Assembly (NCBI RefSeq): GCF_014203275.1
Contig: NZ_JACHIP010000005.1
Location: forward strand, 434,001 to 498,000
Reading direction: 5' to 3'
Source: Granulicella aggregans
GTDB lineage: Bacteria > Acidobacteriota > Terriglobia > Terriglobales > Acidobacteriaceae
Length of the DNA: 64,000 nt
Part shown: in pieces, positions 40,749 to 48,718 of the stretch
How positions within the stretch are numbered: position 1 is the first letter of the stretch
Layout: each line of letters opens with the position of its first letter
Made by a program: the position numbers and the translations under genes
The notes under the pieces: model-generated
Database searches by the model: none
Told to the model about the DNA's origin: nothing
What the model saw: the letters and a program-made list of their open reading frames with translations, nothing else

Positions 40749-43328
40749 TCAAGGCCCTGACTCAATCTCACGAATTCCTCCGTCTCTCGTCAAGAGAAAT
40801 TGAGTGAGGCCGAACCTATCTGTGCGATAGACGCGAGTGTGCGCCTCGGCCAGGCGTTCGATGACTTCCGGCCTTGGATGGCCAAACGTGTTGCCCTTGC
40901 CCACCGAGATCACCGCCATCTGCGGATGTGCGGCGGCAAAGAACTCCGGCGTGGTGGATGTCCTGCTGCCATGATGTCCTACTTTAAGGAGCGTCACGGG
41001 ATGGACCTCCCCCGCAGTCAGCATCGCCCGCTCGCTCGGGGTTTCGGCGTCGCCCTCCAGAAGAACTGAGGCCTGACCGTAGTCCACACGCAAGACGAGC
41101 GAGTCATCGTTCACGGGGGCATGCGGGTTGCGATATGCGGGCGCTGGCGCCAGCACGCTGAACCCTATGCCGCCCAACATTCTTGCATCCCCTGCATGCA
41201 GATGAACGATCGCTATGCCCAGGTCACGTGCTTCGTGCAACAGCGCGTCGTACTCTCCCGAATCGGGATCGATGCCAACCCAAAGTTCATGCGGACGGAA
41301 GTTTCGCAGCACTGCGGCCATGCCGCCCATGTGGTCGCTGTGTGCATGCGTCAGAGCGACTACATCGAGATGGCGCAACCTCCGCGACCACAGGTAGGGC
41401 GAGACGACGTCTTCGCCCACGTCGAACTTGGTGTGGAGTGTGGCGTTTTCTGTGCGCCCGACCGGGCCTCCAGCATCGACCAGCATCGTTCTCCCTACGG
41501 GGCTGACGAGCAGCAGCGAGTCGCCCTGTCCGACGTCGATCGCGGTGACCTCGAGATCCTGCGACGTGAAGAGGACAGGCTCGGGCCAGAGCACCATGGC
41601 GGCAACCATCGGTAGTAGCACGCCAGCCAGCACCGCGCACCTCGGCGATCGTCGAACCAACCAGCAGAGCGTGAGCCAGCACGCTACAGCCAGAAAGAAG
41701 ACCCAAGGCGAAGGGCCGGGGATGCGCCAGTCCGCAGCGTGCAAGCGGCTGATGTGGCCGATCACGCTTGTGATGGTGTGCAGCAGCAGAGCGGTGGCCG
41801 ATGCGGGAATGACCGCGAGCCACGGGCTTACCAGCGAAGCCAAGAACGTCACCACGCCCATCGGCGCAAGGATGGCTACCAGCGGAATACTGAGCACATT
41901 CGCGGGAAGCGCGAAGATCGTAGCGCGATGGAAATAGGTTGCCATGGGCAAGACCATCACCATCTCCGCCACCACGCCGATCAATAGCAGTTCGAGCAGC
42001 CACAACGAACGCCGCACCAGCACACCAGGCGCACGTAGTCCCCAGTTGCCCAGAAGCGGCTCAAGGTGTTCTCCCCATATGCGCAGCCGGATGCGGAACT
42101 CCGCCAATCGCGGATGCATGCCCAGGTCGAGCCATAGGTGATCAAGATTCCGCGCAGCTCGTGCGTAGGGCAGAAAGCTCCACTCGCCCAGTGGAATTGC
42201 AATTCCGCCGATGGCGACGATCACGAGAAACGTCATCTGAAAGCTGGCCTCGAAGAGCGCCGACGGCGACAACACCAACACCGCCAAGGCCGCTGCTCCG
42301 AGCGAGTTCATCACGTTGCGGTCGCGGTTTAGAAGACGGGCGATAAGGAAGACGGAAGACATCAACAGCGCTCGTTGGACCGGAGCTCCGAAGCCCGTCA
42401 GCAGCGCGTAAAGCGCCGTGATCACGATGGTGCAGGCAGTGGCTGCTACACGCGGCAGACGTAACCTTCGGCATAGAAAGAACAGCGCTCCAGCCAGTAG
42501 TGCCACATGCATGCCTGAGACGACGAAGAGATGAAAGGAGCCGGTCCGTTCGAAGCCGAGACGCAGCACGTGCCTAAGCCGGTCGCGATCACCGAAGAGC
42601 ATCGCGTTCAGCATGCCGGCGTCGTCGGCGCTCAGGCGAAGTGCTTTGGGCAACCCCACATTGGCGCCTGAGTCTACATAGGCCATCAGTCTGCTCGAAG
42701 CCCATCGCTGCGCGGCGTAGAGTCTGCAGCGCATGGTGCCCGCGCGGTGATCGTCACTGGCCGCCAGCATGCGCACGACTGGCAGCGTCGCGGTCGCGCC
42801 AATGCCCTGCGTTGCCAGGTAGTCCACATACTGCCACGCGCCCGGATCGCGATAGCGCTCCGGAGTGCGAAGACGCAGTGTCGCCTCAACGGCATCGCCA
42901 CAGCGAAGAGATCTCGGCGCGGAATCGCCGGTGAGGGTGACACGGATACCGCCGTTTACGGGCACCATTTGCGAGAGGTCAGGAGTTATGTCTTCCACTT
43001 GATCGACTGCAAGATCGATCGCGAACACGGGGCGGTCGTCATGCTCCCCGGCCTCATCGGAAAATTGCGCGGGAAGCTCGCGGACACGGGCGATATGCGC
43101 ACGCACCATTCGCTGCAGGCCATCGGCGTAGCGCACAAGCTCTGCCTGCGGCGAGGGCGCGGGCTGCATCTCTGCAGACCAGAAGCCGACGGTCAACCAA
43201 AGCGCCAAAGCGGGAAGCACCGCGATCCTTGCCCGCGCGCGAACTGCATACAGGGCGATGGCTGCCAGGATCAGCGTCCACGCCAACAACATCATGGCAG
43301 GTCGCCACGCTCCAGCAGGATGAGCCAT
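40749..43328 (-). CDS. comEC: ComEC/Rec2 DNA-uptake channel protein
   Basis: 859 residues from the ATG at 43328. The order is an OB-like periplasmic domain (DUF4131, about 60-200), the Competence membrane domain (about 240-540, LMSSVFLIARLLNRDRNVMNSLGAAAL), and a C-terminal metallo-beta-lactamase domain (about 590-840) with THAHSDHMGGM, KVGHHGSRTS and LLEGDAE. ComEC carries single-stranded DNA across the inner membrane in transformation, and the lactamase-like part may degrade the other strand. The frame is open and ComEC-like upstream of 43328 (APLLAAALAFCVGDA), but without ATG, GTG or TTG, so the true N-terminus may be longer. No other competence gene is nearby. Confidence 0.92.
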   Translation of the reverse strand: MAHPAGAWRPAMMLLAWTLILAAIALYAVRARARIAVLPALALWLTVGFWSAEMQPAPSPQAELVRYADGLQRMVRAHIARVRELPAQFSDEAGEHDDRPVFAIDLAVDQVEDITPDLSQMVPVNGGIRVTLTGDSAPRSLRCGDAVEATLRLRTPERYRDPGAWQYVDYLATQGIGATATLPVVRMLAASDDHRAGTMRCRLYAAQRWASSRLMAYVDSGANVGLPKALRLSADDAGMLNAMLFGDRDRLRHVLRLGFERTGSFHLFVVSGMHVALLAGALFFLCRRLRLPRVAATACTIVITALYALLTGFGAPVQRALLMSSVFLIARLLNRDRNVMNSLGAAALAVLVLSPSALFEASFQMTFLVIVAIGGIAIPLGEWSFLPYARAARNLDHLWLDLGMHPRLAEFRIRLRIWGEHLEPLLGNWGLRAPGVLVRRSLWLLELLLIGVVAEMVMVLPMATYFHRATIFALPANVLSIPLVAILAPMGVVTFLASLVSPWLAVIPASATALLLHTITSVIGHISRLHAADWRIPGPSPWVFFLAVACWLTLCWLVRRSPRCAVLAGVLLPMVAAMVLWPEPVLFTSQDLEVTAIDVGQGDSLLLVSPVGRTMLVDAGGPVGRTENATLHTKFDVGEDVVSPYLWSRRLRHLDVVALTHAHSDHMGGMAAVLRNFRPHELWVGIDPDSGEYDALLHEARDLGIAIVHLHAGDARMLGGIGFSVLAPAPAYRNPHAPVNDDSLVLRVDYGQASVLLEGDAETPSERAMLTAGEVHPVTLLKVGHHGSRTSTTPEFFAAAHPQMAVISVGKGNTFGHPRPEVIERLAEAHTRVYRTDRFGLTQFLLTRDGGIREIESGP

Positions 43329-43546
43329 GGCATCGCCGACACAGAACGCCAGAGCGGCGGCAAGCAGCGGCGCTCTACGAAAGCGGAGAGGCTCAATCGC
43401 GGGCCCTGAGCCCGGCCAGTGCGAAGGATCAGTCCTACCCTTCAGAAAACTCTTCAGAGAAGCTCCGTAGGAAAGCTGAAGATTTTGCCCGATGGCCCAG
43501 TTTGTTATCGCGTACTGGCGATCAATGTAGCAGCTTTTGCCCCGCG

Positions 43547-44833
43547 CTAGCGGCGGAGGACGGCGACGGTCTCCATGTGAAAGGTCTGCGGGAACATATC
43601 GACAAGATTGAGTTCGACCACCTTGTAGCCGTCGCCCGTCAGTTGCTTCAGGTCACGAGCCAGGGTGACGGGATCGCAAGATACGTAGACGATCTCCGGG
43701 CAACGCACCCGTGCCAACAGAGCACAGGCCTCGGCACCGACGCCAGCGCGTGGCGGGTCCATCACGATAAGGTCTGGGCGTTCGCGTTGGACCACTGCGG
43801 CCTGGAGGAAGTCGAGGGTCGTCATCGCCACCGCGCGATGCTTCTTACCCTTCAGAGCGGCGGCGAGATCGGTGGCTGCTGGCTCGCCTGCCTCGACGGC
43901 GACGACTTGCTCAAACGTTGCCGCCAAAGCGCGAGAGAAGAGGCCAACGCCAGCGTACAAATCCCAGACGAGCTTGCCTTTGCGTTCGCCTACAGCGAGG
44001 CGCAATAACTCCGCAACCACGTGACGATTCACCTGGAAAAACGCGCCACGGCTTACCCAGTGGCGGTCGTTGCCAACCTTGTAGATGATGCCTGCGGTGC
44101 CCCACTGTGGCCCCGGCTTCGCATGTTCCGCCCGGCGGCCTTGCGGTGAAGGGTTCTTCGGTAGCAGGGCCGCGCCCGCTCCCTCAAGTTGCGGAACGGC
44201 TTTCTGCAGCGCCCTGCAGAAAGCTCCAAATCCAGCCGCAGGTGGCCTTCGCGTAAACAAGACAAGCTGGAGCGCGGTTTCATCGTCATTGGTGAAGAAC
44301 TCAAGCTCCACCGCCGCGGCAAGCCATCCCCAGATCGCTGCGTCTGTCTTTGCAAGTGCGACCACGGCTTCTGCAGCCTGCCACAGAAGCGGCGATGCAA
44401 TGGGGCACATCATAATCGGAAGCATCGCGTCTCCGCCTGTCGCACCCGCGCGGTTATAGCCCACTCGCAGCTCGCCATCCACTTCGCCGACGCGTAGCCG
44501 GATGCGATTGCGATAGTGCCAGGGCTCGCCGGAGTGCGTTGCAATCTCCGGAAGCTCTGTTAGTCCCGCCACAGCAAAGGTCTCCAAGAGGATCGTCCGC
44601 TTGATCTGCAACTGCGCGGGATAGCTTGCGTGCTGATAGTGGCAGCCGCCGCACTCGCCAAAGTGAACGCATCCCGGCGCGACACGATCCTGCGATGCCT
44701 CAATCACCTTCGCAGGCGCGCCTGCTTCGATCTGCACCAGCTCGCCAGGAAGCACGAAGGGCAGCGTCTCGCCATTCTTCGCAACGCCAGCTCCGCCGTA
44801 GATCATCTTTTCGATGCGCAGTGTCTTCATCAA
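43547..44833 (-). CDS. 23S rRNA (uracil-C5)-methyltransferase, RlmD/TrmA family
   Basis: 428 residues. An N-terminal TRAM-like beta domain (LRIEKMIYGGAGVAKNGETLPFVLPGELVQI) precedes Fe-S Cys residues (GCVHFGECGGCHYQ), then a methyltransferase core with WDLYAGVGLFSRALA, the LIVMDPPRAGV motif and the catalytic Cys in IVYVSCDPVTLARDL. The family methylates U1939 or a similar base of 23S rRNA; RlmCD/RlmD assignment is approximate. Its start overlaps the stop of the upstream conserved hypothetical by four bases (ATG at 44833 or 44830). Confidence 0.92.
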   Translation of the reverse strand: MMKTLRIEKMIYGGAGVAKNGETLPFVLPGELVQIEAGAPAKVIEASQDRVAPGCVHFGECGGCHYQHASYPAQLQIKRTILLETFAVAGLTELPEIATHSGEPWHYRNRIRLRVGEVDGELRVGYNRAGATGGDAMLPIMMCPIASPLLWQAAEAVVALAKTDAAIWGWLAAAVELEFFTNDDETALQLVLFTRRPPAAGFGAFCRALQKAVPQLEGAGAALLPKNPSPQGRRAEHAKPGPQWGTAGIIYKVGNDRHWVSRGAFFQVNRHVVAELLRLAVGERKGKLVWDLYAGVGLFSRALAATFEQVVAVEAGEPAATDLAAALKGKKHRAVAMTTLDFLQAAVVQRERPDLIVMDPPRAGVGAEACALLARVRCPEIVYVSCDPVTLARDLKQLTGDGYKVVELNLVDMFPQTFHMETVAVLRR

Positions 44834-45540
44834 TCGTGGCTCATATAAAAGAGGCTCAGCCTTGGCAGCTTGTACTGCTCCAATAGCCGCTTCTGCAGGA
44901 ACTGCTGCTGCACCTGCTTAATCTGCACAGCCTGCATCTTGCCCTTGTAGGGAGCGAGCTCACGGGCGGCCTGCTCGCGCAGCGTCACGAGCTGCTCTTC
45001 CGAAGCTGCCGTCATGAGAGCGGCGAACAGTTTTTCTTCCAGCACCGTCAGTGTGCGATCGAGATCTTCCAACGACTGTGACTCTACCAGCGCAGTGCCG
45101 ATCTCACGCAGTCGCGAGGCCACCTCCTGCCCTGTCTTATCCGCAGGCATGGGAAGCGCGACAGCCTCTATCTTTGCGGCATTCGCATTCAGATACCGCA
45201 CCACGCGCTCGCCCTCAAAACCACTCTCCTGCGCGTCTTTTTGGATCGTCGTAGACGAGCCAATAGCCGCTTCCTTTGCCTGCTCGACGGCCTCCATCAC
45301 CGCCTGCGCGCACCATGCCAGTCCGTTGACCTTGCGTGTCCGTGCGCCTGCCCGAGCGAGCTTCGCATTGTGCTTGTCGAAGGCGTTGTCGATCCCGCGC
45401 AGCACCGCTTCCAGCGGAACGCCTGCTTCGCGCCACGTCTCAATCAGCGCCCAGTCCAGCGTTGACAACATCAGCAAGGAGCCGCGCCGCTGCTGGAAGC
45501 GCTCCTCGATCTCGGTAAAGTAATTGAAGTAGTTCTGCAT
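44830..45540 (-). CDS. Conserved hypothetical soluble helical protein
   Basis: 236 residues, mostly helical. The N-terminus MQNYFNYFTEIEERFQQRRG is followed by LSTLDWALIETWREAGVPLEAVLRGIDNAFDK and a long charged helical stretch (AREL, KMQAVQIKQVQQQFLQKRLLEQY). No known motif, no leader. The FTEIEE/LSTLDW N-terminus looks like a winged-helix or DnaD-like start, but I cannot name a family. It lies in an operon-like row between coaX (37 bp away) and the RNA methyltransferase (4-bp overlap), so it may have a translation- or cofactor-linked role. Confidence 0.75.
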   Translation of the reverse strand: MQNYFNYFTEIEERFQQRRGSLLMLSTLDWALIETWREAGVPLEAVLRGIDNAFDKHNAKLARAGARTRKVNGLAWCAQAVMEAVEQAKEAAIGSSTTIQKDAQESGFEGERVVRYLNANAAKIEAVALPMPADKTGQEVASRLREIGTALVESQSLEDLDRTLTVLEEKLFAALMTAASEEQLVTLREQAARELAPYKGKMQAVQIKQVQQQFLQKRLLEQYKLPRLSLFYMSHD

Positions 45541-45577
45541 GAAGGCCCAAGCTACAGTCTACTGGGCCGAGCGAAGT

Positions 45578-46366
45578 CTACCGCTTCGCCTTCATATTTC
45601 GCAGATACACAATCCGAAGTCCTGTCAGCGTCAGCATGTCATCCACCGTCGAAATGTACTTCGAACCGCTTGCGATCAGCTTCGCTAACCCGCCCGTCGC
45701 GACCACCTTCGTCTCCGGGCCAAGTTCGGCGATCATGCGTTCCAGGATGCCGTCGACGAGGCCGATGTAGCCGTAGTAGAGGCCAATCTGCATGTTGTCG
45801 ACTGTGTTCGTGCCGATCACCTTGGCTGGACGCTTGATGTCTACGCGCGGGAGACGTGCGGCACGCGCGAAGAGAGCGTCGGCCGAGATGCGAAGTCCCG
45901 GCGCGATGGCTCCGCCTAGAAACTCACCCTTCTTCGAGATCACGTCGAACGTCGTTGCTGTGCCCATGTCGACGACAATCGTTGGGCCGCCGAACTTGTC
46001 GAAAGCGGCCACGCAGTTCACGATTCGGTCTGCACCGACCTCTGACGGATTGTCGGTCAGGATGGGCAGGCCGGTCTTGATGCCCGGTTCAATGAAGATC
46101 GCCTTGACGTGGAAGTAGAGGTTGCAGACCTCTTTCAGGATCGGGTCGAGCGGAGGCACCACGCTCGAGACCACGATGCCATCGACCACTGACATCTCGA
46201 GCTTCGAGAGCGCGAAGAGGTTTGCCAGGATGACGCCGCACTCCGACGCCGTCTGGCTCGCGGGCGTAGTGATGCGCCAGTCCGCGACCAGCTTCGCCGG
46301 CTCGGCCGCAAGGTCGTAGAGACCGATCACCGTGTTTGAATTTCCCGCGTCGATTGCAAGCAGCAT
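45578..46366 (-). CDS. coaX: Type III pantothenate kinase
   Basis: 262 residues. The ASKHA N-terminal phosphate motif is MLLAIDAGNSNTVIGLYD, the pantothenate loop region is GADRIVNCVAAFDKFGGP, and IVVDMGTATTFDVI carries the catalytic Asp and Thr. GGAIAPGLRISADALFARAARLP follows as in CoaX. It phosphorylates pantothenate in the first step of CoA synthesis. It follows birA by 9 bp, an arrangement common in many bacteria. Confidence 0.97.
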   Translation of the reverse strand: MLLAIDAGNSNTVIGLYDLAAEPAKLVADWRITTPASQTASECGVILANLFALSKLEMSVVDGIVVSSVVPPLDPILKEVCNLYFHVKAIFIEPGIKTGLPILTDNPSEVGADRIVNCVAAFDKFGGPTIVVDMGTATTFDVISKKGEFLGGAIAPGLRISADALFARAARLPRVDIKRPAKVIGTNTVDNMQIGLYYGYIGLVDGILERMIAELGPETKVVATGGLAKLIASGSKYISTVDDMLTLTGLRIVYLRNMKAKR

Positions 46367-46375
46367 CGTGGTTCC

Positions 46376-47182
46376 CTACTCCGGCCGCACGCCGCCAGAG
46401 AGCACGGTGTGCCGTATCCCGTCGTCACCCTGCACGAGCAGAAAGCCCTTGCGGTCGAGGCCGACGGTCTCGCCAGTATAGCCGCCGTCTTCATCCACAC
46501 GGACGCGCATTCCCTGCACCCAGGAGGACGCTGCCGCGAACCGCTCCAGCAGCGGTGTTCCGCGTGGAGTATCGTGCAGTTCCGCTTCAAGAAGCGTGAT
46601 TTCGGCGTCGAGAGCCAGCAGGAGATTCGCCAACAACGCCTCGCGCGACGCCAGTGCTCGGCTCTCGATTCGCAGCGAAGTCGCCAGCGCAGCGAGCTCG
46701 GGCGGAAACGCATCATGATTGACATTGATGCCGATGCCGATGACCGCATAGCGCAGCCGCGCCGGGGTTCCCGGATGCGTGCCGGTCTCGACGAGGATGC
46801 CGCCGCATTTCTTCGTTCCGATCAGCAGATCGTTCGGCCAGCGGATATCGGCATGAACTGCGGTCGTCTCGATGATGGCCCGCTGCGCCGCAAGGCCCGT
46901 CGCCAGCGAGAGCCATAAGGCCTCCGCAAGCCCCATCTCCGGTCGCACGATCGCACTTACATAAAGCCCGTCCCCGGCGGCGGAGTGCCAGGAGTGGCCG
47001 CCTCGTCCTCTTCCCGCCGTCTGCTCGTCGGCGACATAGACGGTGCCGTCCACCGCTCCCGTGTTCGCCGCTTCCACGGCGCGAATGTTCGTCGAATCGA
47101 TGGTCGCGAAGTGGGTGAGCTTGCCGCTGAAGCGCGTATTTGCAACCGCTCGGGTTACATGATTTAGGTCAAAAGGATTCAT
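46376..47182 (-). CDS. birA: Biotin--[acetyl-CoA-carboxylase] ligase
   Basis: 268 residues, the short form without a helix-turn-helix repressor domain. The biotinyl-AMP loop is EQTAGRGRGGHSWHS (usually GRGRxGR, so here Gly-His replaces the last Gly-Arg). IRWPNDLLIGTKKCGGILVE contains the catalytic Lys, and VIGIGINVNHDAFPPEL follows. A small C-terminal SH3-like domain (VRVDEDGGYTGETVGLDRKGFLLV) is present. It links biotin to the carboxyl carrier protein. It sits between nadC and coaX. Confidence 0.95.
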   Translation of the reverse strand: MNPFDLNHVTRAVANTRFSGKLTHFATIDSTNIRAVEAANTGAVDGTVYVADEQTAGRGRGGHSWHSAAGDGLYVSAIVRPEMGLAEALWLSLATGLAAQRAIIETTAVHADIRWPNDLLIGTKKCGGILVETGTHPGTPARLRYAVIGIGINVNHDAFPPELAALATSLRIESRALASREALLANLLLALDAEITLLEAELHDTPRGTPLLERFAAASSWVQGMRVRVDEDGGYTGETVGLDRKGFLLVQGDDGIRHTVLSGGVRPE

Positions 47183-47223
47183 GGCTGGGTTGTGATTACA
47201 AAGTTAGAGCAGAGGTTCGTTTT

Positions 47224-47300
47224 CCCACCCATGCGATGAAACCGCATGGATGGGGCACCCGGAAACGCAGATTCCCTTCGGGAATGACAAACAAAAAACG
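47224..47300 (-). repeat. Palindromic repeat (family A copy 3) joined to a GTCATTCCC module
   Basis: CCCACCCATGC (47224-47234) and GCATGGATGGG (47244-47254) form an 11-bp stem with one mismatch. It is followed by GGCACCCGG and then ATTCCC-TTC-GGGAAT (47271-47285) plus TGACAAACAAAA. On the minus strand this reads GTCATTCCCGAAGGGAATC then GGGTGCCCC, so it has the same lead as the other copies. It lies in the 139-bp nadC-birA gap. Confidence 0.75.
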
Positions 47301-47321
47301 CACAACGACTACGATTTTGCG

Positions 47322-48224
47322 CTAGAAGGTGGACTGATCGACGGTGATCCGCATGCTCAGGTCGACGGCGACCGCAGAGTGCGTCAGCGCGCCTACGGAG
47401 ATGAAGTCGACCCCGGCGGCCGCGTACGCGGGCACAGTCTTGAGGTTCATGTTGCCCGAGGCCTCAATCGGGATCGCGGGCAGCGACGCGCGAATCTGCT
47501 TGACCGCCTTCTTCACTGCCGCCGGGGTCATGTTGTCCAGCAGGATCGACTCCGCGCCGCCTGCAATCGCTTCATCGAGCTCCTGCTGTGAGCGCACCTC
47601 GACCTGCACCATCTGGCCGGTCTTGCGGCCCTTGAGCGCGGCAGCCAGCGCCGTGGGCAGACCGCCGCCCAGCGAGATGTGATTGTTCTTGATCAGGATG
47701 CCATCCTGCAAATTCAGCCGATGGTTCACGCCACCGCCGCAGACCACCGCATACTTGTCTAAGATGCGCAGGCCGGGGATGGTCTTACGCGTGTCGAGGA
47801 TCCGCGTCTTCGCTTTCGTTTTGGCGATCGCCTTCACATACTCGTCGGTGATCGTGGCGATGCCGCTCATGCGCTGCATCAGGTTCAGGATCACGCGCTC
47901 ACACGAAAGAATAGCGGCCGCATTGTGGCGGATCACCGCCAACTGCTGCCCTTTCTTCACACGCACGCCGTCGAAGATCTCCGGATGCGAGATGACCTCG
48001 AACCGGCCCGGAGCGTTTGCTGACATCTTCGCGAAGGTCTCGAGAAAGACCGGAATGCACCCCAATCCGGAGACGATGCACGCCTGCTTCGCGATGATGG
48101 TGCCGGTCGCCCGAAGCCGGGGAGGAACCGTCAGTTCTGTGGTTACGTCGTTTGCCGCCTTGTCTTCTGCAAGTGCGCTTTCAATGATTGCGCGAACCCG
48201 TTTGCTGTTCCAATCCATACTCAC
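47322..48224 (-). CDS. nadC: Nicotinate-nucleotide pyrophosphorylase (quinolinate phosphoribosyltransferase)
   Basis: 300 residues. ALAEDKAANDVTTELTVPP, TRILDTRKTIPGLRILDKYAVVCGGGVNHRLNLQDGILIKNNHIS (quoted only to mark the region) contain the active-site Lys and Arg, and VEVRSQQELDEAIAGGAESILLDNM and IEASGNMNLKTVPAYAAAGVDFISVGALTHS complete the barrel motifs. It converts quinolinate and PRPP to nicotinate mononucleotide in de novo NAD synthesis. It is the first gene of the nadC-birA-coaX-hypothetical-methyltransferase row, with a repeat-bearing 139-bp gap before birA. Confidence 0.97.
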   Translation of the reverse strand: MSMDWNSKRVRAIIESALAEDKAANDVTTELTVPPRLRATGTIIAKQACIVSGLGCIPVFLETFAKMSANAPGRFEVISHPEIFDGVRVKKGQQLAVIRHNAAAILSCERVILNLMQRMSGIATITDEYVKAIAKTKAKTRILDTRKTIPGLRILDKYAVVCGGGVNHRLNLQDGILIKNNHISLGGGLPTALAAALKGRKTGQMVQVEVRSQQELDEAIAGGAESILLDNMTPAAVKKAVKQIRASLPAIPIEASGNMNLKTVPAYAAAGVDFISVGALTHSAVAVDLSMRITVDQSTF

Positions 48225-48292
48225 AATCCTAAACCCGCTAGCCGTGTCGGAAGCATCTCACTCTTTGATATGCAATTCCATGAGGCCGAAGC

Positions 48293-48718
48293 ATGACCCT
48301 GTCCCATCAGTTCGCCTACCTGATCCTGCTCGCCCTGCCCATCGCCTGCATCTCCTGGACCGTCACCCATGAGGAGGTCTTCCGCGAGCCGCGTGAGTGG
48401 TGCAAGGACCGCAGCCAGGCCTGCCGGAAGCTGGTCGAACGCAAGTTTTTCTATCTGTTTACCTGCGAATACTGCTTCAGCCACTACGTAACGGCACTGG
48501 TGCTCATCATCACGCGATTTACGCTGCTCTACGACGGCTGGCGCGGGTACGTTCTGGCCGAGTTCGCCCTTGTCTGGCTTGCAAACATTTACATGAGCTT
48601 CTTCAACCGGCTGCGGCTTGATATCAAGCACGAGAACGTAACGATTGCGGTCGAGCAGGAGCGAGCGCAGGAGGCCTCGCCCCTTGTCACGTCCGCCAGT
48701 GAGCTACTCCGGCGGTAG
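48293..48718 (+). CDS. Small membrane protein of unknown function
   Basis: 141 residues with about three hydrophobic segments (5-21, 55-76, 85-105). FLFTCEYCFSHYVTALV-type text around Cys58 and Cys61 gives a CxxC near the start of a membrane helix, a bit like DUF1360 proteins, but I am not certain. The C-terminal 30 residues are charged and cytosolic or periplasmic. It runs convergently into valS, overlapping its end by 15 bp. It is divergent from nadC (68 bp). Confidence 0.6.
   Translation: MTLSHQFAYLILLALPIACISWTVTHEEVFREPREWCKDRSQACRKLVERKFFYLFTCEYCFSHYVTALVLIITRFTLLYDGWRGYVLAEFALVWLANIYMSFFNRLRLDIKHENVTIAVEQERAQEASPLVTSASELLRR

Noticed and set aside
41225..41240. CACGTG-containing stretches such as the one here and near 20229, 23226 and 44018 as further parS sites
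   Set aside because: They have only the CACGTG core or a half site and lie inside genes; none fits TGTTnCACGTGnAACA.
42747..43409. 220-codon plus-strand frame opposite the comEC start
   Set aside because: No domain, and it is antisense to conserved ComEC sequence, including the ComEC-like extension above 43328.
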